Shown: positions 43,592-54,370 of the stretch, piece by piece
How the letters are laid out: each line of letters begins with the position of its first letter
How positions within the stretch are numbered: position 1 is the stretch's first letter
DNA from: Rhypophila decipiens
Taxonomy: Eukaryota; Ascomycota; Sordariomycetes; Sordariales; Naviculisporaceae
Length of the DNA: 64,000 nt
Reading direction: 5' to 3'
Assembly (NCBI GenBank): GCA_033297075.1
Contig: MU858061.1
Span: forward strand, 1-64,000
Notes under the pieces: generated by a model
The model's database searches: none
What the model was told of the DNA's origin: nothing
Seen by the model: only the letters and a program-made list of their open reading frames with translations
Program-made: the position numbers and the translations under genes

Positions 43592-45670
43592 ATGATGAAT
43601 TCGACATATGTTTACCGGTCTCTACCGAATCACAACACCATACGCATCCTCCATCTGATGCCAGGCCAGTTCGATGAAGTCATCTGCTGCACGCTTCACG
43701 TTTACTCCCTCGACCAGGCCCCTGCCTACGAAGCCCTCTCGTACGTATGGGGCAACATAGAGAACAGAAAGAGAGTCGTTGTTGGGGGCTCGAACTTCGA
43801 GGTGACGGCGAACCTGGACACAGCACTCCGGCATTTACGCATGGTAAAGGAGCCACGGATAATGTGGGTGGATGCACTCTGCATCAATCAGGCGGACAAA
43901 GCGGAGGTTAGCCAGCAGGTCGGTATCATGGGCAATGTGTTTAAGAGCTGCGAGCGTGTCCTTGTCTGGCTGGGCACGCCGGTGCCCAGGAGAAGCAGCA
44001 CCAGGGCTGAAATATCAAGACGTATTATGGGCGCCTTCCGGATTAATGCTCTGACTCGCAAGGAACGCCCCTCCACAATCGAGGTGGAAGATGCCGATAA
44101 CCCCTTCACACTTACTCGACATTTTGCCAACGATGGTCACATTTTTGACATACCTGGTTTCAGAAGGACAGAGTATGACAATAATACAGATGAGGGACAT
44201 GGTCTCAAGGCTCGTTTTAGTGAAACCGAGTCTTTCCTAAGGTTATGGCATGGATTCTGTGGGGGGTTGCAGAGCGCCTGGTGGACGAGGATCTGGGTCG
44301 TTCAGGAAGTTCTCCTGCCACGCTGTGCGACGGTGCATTTTGGTTCATGGGCTGTCGAGTGGGTGGAACTCAAGGCCGCGGCGGAGAACCACCGAAGGCA
44401 TCTTTACACCTGCTGCGGTGGTGCGGCAAAACTGATACCTCAAAAGTACAGTTTTACTGTCGACACACTGCTCCTGCCGGAAGTACGGGGGCCGGGCTCT
44501 CTCAACTCATTAACGGGCCCTCTAGATACTGTGCTGCGCAGATACCGCCACAAGAACGCCCTCGACCCAAGAGATAAGGTCTATGGATTACTCGGTCTCA
44601 CTCAGCAATACGGTGTCTCCGACATTCACCCCGACTACTTTCAGGACACCGCGACTGTCTTCACCGCGGCCATGACAGCAATCGTTCAAGAGAGCCCGGA
44701 TGATCTTTGCTATCTCGCCAGCGAGGGCTATCGAAAGTCATCATCAACTCGGGATAACTTGCCCTCATGGGTACGCGACTTCAACGAACTACCCATGGTT
44801 GAGGATATTAGCGTGGAGGAGGATATGCTGCAAATTTATTTTTTATACACCGCTTCGGCTGGCCTTGTCACGCCTGCCGGCGGTGCGTGCTACAAGCTTG
44901 AACCAGAGCCACCGTCGATACCAGGCCGGCTTGGTGTGTTTGGTATACGGATTGGCGAGCTCGCAACCCTCGGTGAGGTCATGGCTAAGTCAGATGACTG
45001 GAGAGCTGTCGGCAAGGTCCTCGAAGCCTGGCACCGTGTCGCCGGGATTCGGCTCTCTTTGCAAACCAAAGGAACATGGCAGTACGCCCTGCGGTCCCGC
45101 TTCTGGCGAACCCTTATAGGCGACGCTGTATTCGAAGCCAGTGATACCACAACTGCCCCGGCCGGCCCGCCACCCCGTTCGTTCCGCCGTTTCAACCAAG
45201 ACACAGATACCACCGCTTTAGACTCGTGGATTTCCCAGATTCTCAAAGTTTGGAAATTTCGACTGCTGGCGTTGGTGGGCGGTATCAAGATGCCGATGGA
45301 TGATCGCTTTGTAGAGCCACTGCTCAGTAATACGAGTAGGCGCCGCTTTGCTCTGGTTGACCCGCGGCAAAGGGATGATGTAGCATTGGTATCCGGAGGT
45401 GCGGGGGGCAAGAAGATGACAATAGGGGGGCATGTGCTAGAGAGAATGAGCTGTGGGTTGGCTCCTGCCGATGCGTTGGTAGGTGATCAGATCTGGCTGC
45501 TTGCCGGCGGACGAAAACCCTTTGTGCTCCGTCCCATCTCGGTTACCACTTGTGCTGGGTCTGAATTGAAGTACAGTTTTGTCGGAGCCTGTTACCTGGA
45601 AGGTGCGATGGATGGGAAAGCTACAGGTGTGCATAGTGAAGCAGCACCTTGCAGAATTTGGTTGGCATAG
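43592..45670 (+). CDS. Heterokaryon incompatibility (HET) domain protein
   Basis: Single exon, 692 residues from ATG 43592. The HET domain is unmistakable: YEALSYVWGN (about 46-55), then VTANLDTALRHLR, IMWVDALCINQADKAEVSQQV and VFKSCERVLVWLG. Downstream WWTRIWVVQEVLLPR and DPRDKVYGLLGL are the usual conserved blocks of the extended family. The C-terminal 250 residues carry the MSCGLAPADALVGDQIWLLAGGRKPFVLRP segment, split here as ALVGDQIWLLAGG and PFVLRP, typical of HET proteins. These proteins trigger cell death when incompatible strains fuse, or on other nonself cues. The frame is intact and full-length. The HET-N-like gene lies about 19 kb away in the opposite orientation. Confidence 0.92.
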   Translation: MMNSTYVYRSLPNHNTIRILHLMPGQFDEVICCTLHVYSLDQAPAYEALSYVWGNIENRKRVVVGGSNFEVTANLDTALRHLRMVKEPRIMWVDALCINQADKAEVSQQVGIMGNVFKSCERVLVWLGTPVPRRSSTRAEISRRIMGAFRINALTRKERPSTIEVEDADNPFTLTRHFANDGHIFDIPGFRRTEYDNNTDEGHGLKARFSETESFLRLWHGFCGGLQSAWWTRIWVVQEVLLPRCATVHFGSWAVEWVELKAAAENHRRHLYTCCGGAAKLIPQKYSFTVDTLLLPEVRGPGSLNSLTGPLDTVLRRYRHKNALDPRDKVYGLLGLTQQYGVSDIHPDYFQDTATVFTAAMTAIVQESPDDLCYLASEGYRKSSSTRDNLPSWVRDFNELPMVEDISVEEDMLQIYFLYTASAGLVTPAGGACYKLEPEPPSIPGRLGVFGIRIGELATLGEVMAKSDDWRAVGKVLEAWHRVAGIRLSLQTKGTWQYALRSRFWRTLIGDAVFEASDTTTAPAGPPPRSFRRFNQDTDTTALDSWISQILKVWKFRLLALVGGIKMPMDDRFVEPLLSNTSRRRFALVDPRQRDDVALVSGGAGGKKMTIGGHVLERMSCGLAPADALVGDQIWLLAGGRKPFVLRPISVTTCAGSELKYSFVGACYLEGAMDGKATGVHSEAAPCRIWLA

Positions 45671-46157
45671 CAAGGTGTGTTATACCGCGGAAAATTGAAG
45701 CTGCTGTTGACGGCCAAGGTCACTGGATAAATCATTAGTTGTACACAAAGCCCCTGGATGCCGAGAATAAGTATGAACAAAAAATGGGTTAACGCCGGAA
45801 ATTTTAGCACCTGTAGATCTACTCCGTTGCTCGCCGCAGCGCCGCTGCATCTCAAGGACAATATAACTGCAAGACGGATCATAGATTTGCTGCGGGATAT
45901 GACCAGAAGCCGGGCGGGAGGAAGTAGGTCTTGCCCATTGTGTTTGATTGATGAGACGGCTGTGCTGGTGCTCGTTAGGTTCAGTCTTGAAGGAGTCAGA
46001 CTTCAAGCTCCGGTAGCTGCTGGTGACGAGGCTCTGAGCGTGAATCAAGGTTGGGTTGACCCCATTAAATCAGACTTGTAATTCCCATCCCAACCGCCTC
46101 GACGCCGTGACTGTTTACAGAGCTCCTCTTTTTATCGTCACAGTCGGACAACTCGCT
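45671..46157. other. Convergent 3' intergenic region
   Basis: The 3' ends of the HET gene (plus) and JmjC-like gene (minus) face each other. No features. Confidence 0.6.
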
Positions 46158-47252
46158 CTACCGAAACCACCAATTACACGACACATTCGCATGCCTCCAA
46201 AATGGGTAACTTTCTTCGCCAACCCCTTTCAGGCTATGCCACCACCCCTGGGGTATAAACAAGGCATCGCCGGGTTGTAGCACAGTACTCAGTATGCCTT
46301 CAGGAGCCTCCTTGCCCCATACAGTCTCGGTCAAAGCGTCCCTCTGGGCGCCCTGCATCATCTCCTCTCCCCGAATCCGCGAGCTGCTCTGCTCATTCAC
46401 CGGTATCATAGCCATTGCTTGATTAAACAGCCCTTGGCCGCGTTTCGGCGGCAAAATTCTCACGTCTTTGGACCCGACAAGCTGGAGAAAGTAGTTGGGG
46501 TTCGGATCCCTGTGCCAGGGCGTGTAAGTCGAGCCCAAGCCCATCCAGATGCTTGACTTGTACACATCGCCCTTTCCCGCCTGCTCGACGTACGGCGGTA
46601 CTGGCAGGTCCTTTGAAAGATGGCCCAGGTCGGCTTGGGCAATGTAAATACTTTCGATACCGCGAGCACCTTCGTGGTCTTCATGAAGGTTCCGACTCAG
46701 TTCTCCAAAGAGTTCAAATCCAAACATGAATCGCATGAGCAGCTTCTGGCGCGAAGGAATATCCATCTCTGTCCAGCGTCTGAGATGTTTGCTGATCTCG
46801 ACATTCAGCTCATGCGCTCTCTGGGACAGACGATCCCCAGAGCCAAAATTCTGACTCCGTTTCTCTAGCATTTCTTTGCAAAATGTCGCAAACCATCTGA
46901 CTCCATCCCGGTCTGCTACGAGCTCGTAAGGAAGATCGACAGGTACGGGGAGACCCGTTTGAAACGCGCGATCAACGGCCCGGATCCCTGCATCGAAGGC
47001 CGATGACCTGGGCTTCTTGGAATCTTGACGCAACACGAGTGGTTTTTGGGCATCAAATGCATCGCGCTTGAAAGATTCAATGTCGGTCTCGGTCAAGGTC
47101 GCCTCGGGGATCGGCAGTGTCTTGGTTGAGTGAGTTCGCGTCTTGGTGTCGGTGACGATGAATGAGAGGCATCTTGGGGGTGTCCGGGAAGTGAGATTGG
47201 AAGTTAGGTTCGGCCGAGATCTGAGCGCAAATGTGGTCCATCTCAAAATCAT
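46158..47252 (-). CDS. JmjC / cupin-8 type Fe(II)/2-oxoglutarate oxygenase-like protein
   Basis: Single exon, 364 residues from ATG 47252 (MILRWTTFALRSR); the frame is open a little upstream without ATG. The N-terminus is rich in Arg, Thr and Leu with no acidic residues, suggesting a mitochondrial targeting peptide. The double-stranded beta-helix core shows SSIWMGLGSTYTPWHRDPN, giving the metal-binding H-x-D, then YFLQLVGSKDVRILPP and LQPGDALFIPQGWWHSLKG with the second His. The end is SCNWWFR, as in cupin-8/JmjC hydroxylases. Substrate is unknown. It is divergent from the CK2 beta gene, with about 630 bp of shared promoter region. Confidence 0.85.
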   Translation of the reverse strand: MILRWTTFALRSRPNLTSNLTSRTPPRCLSFIVTDTKTRTHSTKTLPIPEATLTETDIESFKRDAFDAQKPLVLRQDSKKPRSSAFDAGIRAVDRAFQTGLPVPVDLPYELVADRDGVRWFATFCKEMLEKRSQNFGSGDRLSQRAHELNVEISKHLRRWTEMDIPSRQKLLMRFMFGFELFGELSRNLHEDHEGARGIESIYIAQADLGHLSKDLPVPPYVEQAGKGDVYKSSIWMGLGSTYTPWHRDPNPNYFLQLVGSKDVRILPPKRGQGLFNQAMAMIPVNEQSSSRIRGEEMMQGAQRDALTETVWGKEAPEGILSTVLQPGDALFIPQGWWHSLKGVGEESYPFWRHANVSCNWWFR

Positions 47253-47879
47253 TATGAGATGGCCGTTTCGGGGAGCCAATTTAGTTGAATTTGGGTAATG
47301 TGGGTTGCACGCTGTTTCATCTCATCTTGATGTGTTCAAATATCTTTGCCGTCGGATCACTGCCACGTGACCGCAGCTCTTGATCTGCAGGGTCGGACCC
47401 ACTTGCACCATTGGTCTCGATTGTCCCCACTCTAGAGCTGTGCGCGGGGCTGAGCGGGCGGTCTGACGCACAGACCAGCCAAAAATAAGGGCCGCACAGT
47501 GGCAGCCACAGGCCGCAGCGCCAAACTGCAGCGACCCAATGCAAACTCAAGGTCCAAACTCCAAACTTGAACCACAACATCCATACCCGACTCCCGACAA
47601 CAAAACAACACCACAATAGCCCACCATCGTTGCAACCACCCTAACCAAAAGACCGTTCATCTACCGCACTTTGCGCAGCGATATTTAGGCGGCAGTCTTC
47701 GGCAACACCAACCTAGGGCACGTTTAATCGTCGAAGCCCGGCCGCGCTTCTCTTCTGGCCCAGAAGAAAATCACCCCTCACTTGCCAAGTTGCCCACGAA
47801 CTCTCCGTCGAGCATCGACCGCAACCTCTACACGAGGCCTATTCTCGTCCGTTTCGGCTTGCGCCCGGTGTCTAAAAAA
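47253..47879. promoter_or_regulatory. Shared divergent promoter region
   Basis: It separates the starts of the JmjC-like gene (minus) and the CK2 beta gene (plus). No specific operator can be named with confidence. Confidence 0.4.
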
Positions 47880-48967
47880 ATGTCTACCTCTTCGGGCTCC
47901 CCGGAGTCCTGGATTGCTTCCTTTTGCTCCCTCCTGGGACACGAGTATTTTGCCGAGGTGTCGGAAGATTTTATCGAGGATGATTTCAACCTCACGGGCC
48001 TCCAGACACAGGTTCCCATGTATAAGGAAGCATTAGAAGTATGTCTTATCTCTAGATATTCTGTAATATCTGGCTGCTGACTCCTTTCTCCCTCTAGATG
48101 ATTTTAGACGTCGAGCCCGAAGAAGACGACGAGGACGAGGAGGACGAAGAGGAAGAGGAGGAGGACGTGTCGGGCGATGCACGGGACACAAGGCCTCATG
48201 CTGGCGAGAGGAGACATCACAGTCGCATAGCGAGTGACCTTTCGGTCATCGAGTCTTCTGCAGAGATGCTCTATGGGCTTATTCATCAGCGGTTTATTTG
48301 CTCACGCGCTGGCATCCAGCAAATGTCGGAAAAGTACGAATCCAACCACTTTGGAGTCTGCCCACGGACCAACTGCAACCAGACCAGAACTCTGCCCGTC
48401 GGCCTCTCTGACATACCCGGCGAGGACACCGTCAAGCTGTTCTGCCCTTCCTGTCTCGATGTCTACGTCCCCCCCAACAGCAGGTTCCAGACGGTCGACG
48501 GTGCCTTCTTCGGCCGTACCTTTGGCGCCCTCTTCCTCCTTACATTCCCCGAATACGATCTGACCAGGAGCGGCAACGACACGGTTACCAGCCTCACGCG
48601 CTCTCAGAACAGCGACTCTGACATGCTGAACGGAGTCTTCAAGAAGAATATTGCTCCAGGACTTGGTCCAAACAAGATCTACGAGCCCAAAATATACGGT
48701 TTCAAAGTTTCAGAGATTGCGCGTTCTGGCCCCAGGATGCAGTGGTTGCGCAATAAGCCTCAAGACATCAATGTGTTGGACGAGGCTAGGCAATTCGCGG
48801 AAGAGCATGGCGAGACGGATGACGACGATGAGAGCATGAATCTCAACGGGCGGGCACCTGCAAGGAGACGCCCCGCGGGCAACGCCAGGCTAAGACAGCA
48901 GCAGCGACAGAACCAGAACGGTAGCCCCATGGCTATTGAAGCGAACGGCGCTGAGTCGGAGCTCTAA
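47880..48967 (+). CDS. ckb1: Casein kinase II regulatory subunit beta
   Basis: Two exons, 47880-48038 and 48098-48967 (intron 59 nt, GTATGT to CTCTAG, phase 0), 342 residues. The start ATG 47880 gives MSTSSGSPESWIASFCSLLGHEYFAEV, the conserved CK2 beta N-terminus in which SWI-x-x-FC and GHE-(F/Y)F are diagnostic. An acidic run lies at about residues 59-76. The zinc finger has Cys 141 and 146 (CPRTNC) and Cys 169 and 172 (CPSC), followed by DVYVPP and FGRTFGALFLLTFPEY. It assembles as a dimer that binds two catalytic alpha subunits; in Neurospora this subunit is tied to clock control. The C-terminal tail is longer than in animals, as usual in fungi. The symbol follows fungal usage for the main beta subunit. 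Confidence 0.93.
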
Positions 48968-51900
48968 TGGTTAGACCCGACTACGATACCTATCAGGGCG
49001 CTGGCTCTGGAGGTCCCACCGACAGCCCCCGGCCGTTAACCTGAAACTTGGGTAGCCTCATGGGCTGGGGACCAGGAGAGTGGAACTGGTGATAACATAT
49101 CCGTGGACGATCAAGACTCAGTGCATCATACCGCATTCGAAGCGCGCTCGAAAATCCAAGATCGTAATTGACCGCCCTGTAGAAGAGTCGCTTTCGGAAG
49201 AGACAGGAATTATTTCCTTCCTATGTCCAATTGCACAGGGCCACATCTCGCTCAAGTCGAGGAACAACAAGTGGCTTGTTATCTGGTTGAAGTCGAACAT
49301 ATTTGCTTGGACGCTGAGAAAAACCCCCCACTTTCTGATAGAGATATACCGACGTCAAGCAGGACGATGTACCCCTGATGGAATAGGAAGTGACTGGACA
49401 GATCGGCCTCGTTCAGGCAATCCTATGGGAAAGCTGTGATGGAGACGCTCGCCAGCATCAGGCAACTAGGCAAGGAGAGTCACCTTTCTGAGGCTACAGC
49501 TTTGGAGGTTAGGGGTTGTATGTGGAATTACCCTGATTCTGATATTTAGATGGAACATACCAAAGCTTTTCTGTGAGGCTGGAAGGAAGATGGGGTTTCT
49601 TGTCACCGGCACGCACTCGGCGCATCATCATGGTCTCCAGTCTCTTATCCAGCGGTTTTGGGGGGGTTTTCCCTCACTTTTCTGTCCTCCTTGCTTTCTT
49701 CTGCTTTTTTTTTTTAATTACATTACATCCAATCCAGCTCATAGCTCATAGGTCATTGATGCAGTTTTATAATCACAGTGGTTTACACATGCTCGTATGC
49801 CTTGGTTCGTGAATAAATGAACTATGCCCTGGGTATCTAGGACTTGGTAAGTACATTGTTGTGTCGTGCTTGCCTTTGCGTGTATGCATCTTTGATGTTC
49901 GAACTCTGTGTGGTTTAATTGTTTGGGTAACGGTGTTGCTTTCCTTGACATCCTTGTTATCCCTGGCTTTCTGTTCCTAACATACTTTCCACGCTTTTAA
50001 TTGTCTCTTTCTCAGATACGAAGGGGTCCATGACACGTGTATTGAGTGAAATGTTGGGGACCATCGTGCCGGTGTTTCTCACGGGTACATGCTTTGATGT
50101 GCCGGGTTCTACTCACAGATCTCGGCTAGGGTGGCCCAGGAGCGACATGCAGCTGGAACTGGGAATGAGAAGCGACGGAAGTTGAGATCGGGATCGAGAT
50201 GGAGATGCGAGTAGCAGCGGTTCGGGTGATCAGGTCAGAAATGACGCAGCGGGTGCAAGGTCTTCTGTGTGAATATACTGCGTTCAAAGAGTAGCTTCAC
50301 ACGCAGGCAGCATTATGGTCTTTATTTGCCTAGGTAGAGGAAACCGGCTGACTATCTCGTGTTGTTACTGGGCACTACATGTAGACTTACTACCTGAGGG
50401 TGGTCTACGTATATGTGCCCATCTAATCTTTGAGTCTTTATGAGATACATAATATTATGGTACAAGTAAAATGATGGAAAGGAAGGTTCCTTGGTCAGAT
50501 CACAATTCTTTCCAGTGATGAGGGTCATTCCCGATCCCGTCTCGATATACCACACGGCTTTGGTAACTTGGGTACCTTGGCTAGTTGTACGTAATCTAGC
50601 ACCCAGACAGACACAGTCAGTGTTACAGGTAGGAGTGGCATTGTTCAGAGGACGACTTGTATGCCGCCGATATATAGGCTTGTTACTACCTAGGTTGCGA
50701 GCATCCGATGGCCGGGTCAATGATATTTACTTATTCACTCCAGCCTCTCATCCGTAGTATCCCCGTCCTTTGGGTTATCACTCAACCACTCGCTCTGATC
50801 TGTCAGGACCGAGTTTGAGCTCACTGTCAACGTTCAGTTTTATGTTGTACGGGATGACGATGCGATCTACATCTATGTTCGAGAGAGAACAGTCTGCATC
50901 TCGGATGAGTTGTAAAAGCATGAGGCGATTGGGCTATCAAACTAATGGCGTAATGAAGCAGGTACATTAAAACTGTTTGGCAGAGGCCACGCAGGAGAAT
51001 GATGATCATCCAAGCAAACCAGGAAGCATCGTGCTGAAGCAGTATAGATTTGAGTTTTGCAAATTCTGCTCCTTCAATATGTCACTTCTCACAGTCTTGT
51101 TCGCGAGTTGTCTAGTTAGAGCAGGAGCCATAATGAGTAACATCATCTAGAAACACATACGCAGGTGTCTCGCTTTTCTTCGACGTTTGATGGAAACTCA
51201 TGCGTATTCTCCTGAAGTTACTTGTCCTAATGCACATGTCTGAGAATCTGGGCTGGCTGGGCTCACATGTGAAAAGTAAAGGTTGAACACTGACGCAAAC
51301 GACAGACTTACGGTTGTGTACTCACATTTCATCCACATTTCCACGTGTGTGACTAGCTTGCGTCAGTTCTGTTTACCAGTTCCTCGAAAGATATCATTCC
51401 CCGATCCAGCGAATAGGCCTCGGTTCTGAGTCGGCGCTCGCGACATTTGGTTTTGATGGAGGCAATGTGGCCTGGCGTAGTACGGAATACCGGGTGCACG
51501 TGGGCTTCGACATATGCAATATCGATCCTGCTGAACATCCCCGGATGTAAGGACAAGGCAAATAGGCAATATTAGTCGAACCGGGTTGTCGGGTTCCGAG
51601 TCTCCCTGTCGAATTCACGACTGGCCTTGGACTTCCGCTGCATACTCATGACCCCCCATGACTGTTGTTGAGTGAGTTAACAAGTGACGCGGCGTTGACA
51701 TGCGCGCAAGACTTTCCATGCCGGTTTGCAAATGTGGAGGCTTGGTTCGGACTCTCGATCACTGCTCGGTTGTGAACTTGTTAGTAGTCCTGTTATGAGC
51801 CCGCTGTTCCAAACGAAGCCAAGGAGCCGCCGATGAGCCTGATGACCAACAGCTATTTGGTACAAGCTGGACGTTCATATATAGTATCCTGTCGGTGTTA

Positions 51901-54000
51901 ACAACCGCCCGCGCACAAGTGCGATAAGGTTATGACGTTGGTATATCCGTTTCCCTGTGGTGGTAGGCTTCCGGAACTGGTCTAGAAACGCATGTAAGAG
52001 TTGTTTCGCAGAGTCTCATCCGAATGCAAGCCGGCATGGTGGTGTGTATCAGAGCGTGGTTACGAAAGAAGAGACATGCATCTTGTGGCGGAACGCGTGG
52101 CATCTCCGCCGTCCACTTACATCAATGCCGATGTCGTTGAAGGAGAGTTATGCTGCATGCTTCTTGGTCCATTTTGCGGGGAGATGCAGAACGGTACGAG
52201 GTGAGTCACTCGGTATTTGGTCAGTCTCGATATTGCAGTTTATTTAACGACGTAAACGACGCCTCGGTTGTAATATATTGCTCACCAGATGTTCGGAAGC
52301 GGGAGTCCGGATTGATGTTCCGCCGAGCGGAAGAGGCACGGAGATTCGGAGATAAGAACCATTTCGCGGCGCGGAAGGCCAAGATCTGATTGATAATAAC
52401 TCCGTGCGACGGGGGATGTAATCGTGCTACTATATCCCGAAGACGGACGGAGGAGGCTCGGCGGAACCTGATGGTGAGCAACGGATCGGGAGGTCATACG
52501 ACCGGATATTTTTTATATGCAGTTTTGTTTGTGATCCTTCTGTTGTTGGTGCTGTGCAGCATGTAAACAGTAAACACCAGTGCTTTTGACAACATGATGC
52601 CGTGTTTCCCGAACAAGTCTCCGAGGGATACGGTCCTATACGGATACGTACCAACCTAGCGCCGGCTAAGGATAGGGTTAGCCAATCAAGATCTGGAAGA
52701 ATCCAGATATACGCTCAGTCCGGAAAGGAAGCTGTAAAGTGTCGCCCTAGAAGCAAAGCAAAAGGGCGATAGTGGTGATGCACTGGGGGAGTTACGGGTA
52801 CGGATAATCCTTCGATGACTGGTGATGGGCGATAGCGGTGTGTCTGCATGTACAGCAGTAAAGACCTGTCACTCGCCGGTGAGTCGAACATTGCAGCCAC
52901 AGAGTTATTACTGACAAACTTGAGGTGACTTTCTGAAGTCAGAATGATTCACTGGAAGAAAACGTTACTAACTTGCTGCAGAGTCGATCAGCGCCAAGCC
53001 GATGGTTTCCCCCTGTCTCTGTCGTCCCCACTTTGCCCGATGTTCAACCGAATGTGAAGGCCGGCGTTCGTTGGTTGGATGCCCAAAAGGAGAAGAAGCG
53101 GCCTTTTCTTTCACTTCCGAACAATTGGGAAATTTCTCCATTGGATTGACCAATTGCCTGCTTTGTTCCGCGCAGGATTCGCTTGTCGCTGAAGTGGGTA
53201 CTCATCGCCACGGACCGGGGAACCCACCTCCACCACGGGACACGAGTGACTCCTGGCCGACCTTCGGTTTGCCCCCGCCTTTTCGTCTGTTCGGTGCAGA
53301 TTCGAACTTTTCTCCCAGCAGGTCTTCTGCCACCCCGGCACTAGCAATCATCTGCATACGAACATTTTGCTAATGCCTATTTGTGTTCTTTTCATCTTCG
53401 CTATCTTTGCGGTTGTCACGACTTAACGATGAGAGCTCAACCTACCACCAGATCTCGGCCCCTCCCCGGAATGGACTCCTTTGGGAATTTCCAATGGATT
53501 CGATGATGGAGACTTGAGGCTCAAGGAAGGCCCAAGGCCCCTGGAGAACAAAAGGATCCAGATTCTAGTGTCTGGGACTAGTTCTATTGGGGAAAGCTCT
53601 GTTGCTGGCGTCACCCTCGAAATCTTGAAGATGCGAGTGGGTGTGGACCTCGGTTCCGTCAACCCCCCATCCGGGCCATTAGCATCATCCACTCTCGCAG
53701 GTCGTGCTGCTACCTTGACCTTGTTTTAAACCCCCTTGGGCATCATTTCTTATTGTAGGCCCATCTCTGTATTTTCTAATCCTGCCATTCTGCCAAGATT
53801 CATCTTGGAGACGACTGAAAAATGAGACAGGACGAAATGGCACATAGGCACATGTACATCGACACATGGACCATGCCTAATTCTGTCTATGAATACTGCA
53901 TAGGACAAGGTTCCCACACTCTAATTTTTTCTGTCACTTCTTTTGCTTGATAATCAACTGCAGTGGGTTTCCACTATTACTTTGTGGACTCGTTCCCAAG
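48968..54000. other. About 5 kb without a supportable gene
   Basis: The longest frames are about 120 codons, unlinked and featureless. The right end forms the long upstream region of the ABC transporter gene. Pyrimidine-rich patches near 49.68-49.72 kb are simple sequence. Confidence 0.5.
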
Positions 54001-54005
54001 TTGTT

Positions 54006-54011
54006 TATAAA
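54006..54011 (+). promoter_or_regulatory. TATA-like box upstream of the ABC transporter
   Basis: TATAAA, 360 bp before the ATG. Plausible core promoter with a long leader; not proven. Confidence 0.3.
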
Positions 54012-54370
54012 GGCCAAAAGCCAAACGTCTTTGCGCCACCTGGCCGTCTTCCACTCAACTCATGTTTCCTTTCTTCCCTCTCCTCGCATCCTGGCATCCT
54101 TCTCACTTTCGTTTGCCATATCTTTCCTAGCAGCATCTACTTTGCCGTGCGGAGAAGCGGCCGCTTTCCCTTCGCTGACCATTGTCAGATCCTAATACCC
54201 CTGTTGTCGAGAGCAGAAATACCGACTATTCATTTAGAGTCGGGCGGTTTTGTTTGCCGATCAACAGTTTGTCCCGAGCAACAGCGTAAATCATCGCGGC
54301 AGGTTCAGATCGCTCTGCTTCATCCACTGGTCAGACGAGTGGCGCCAAGTGTCCAGCTCGGCCCGGCGCC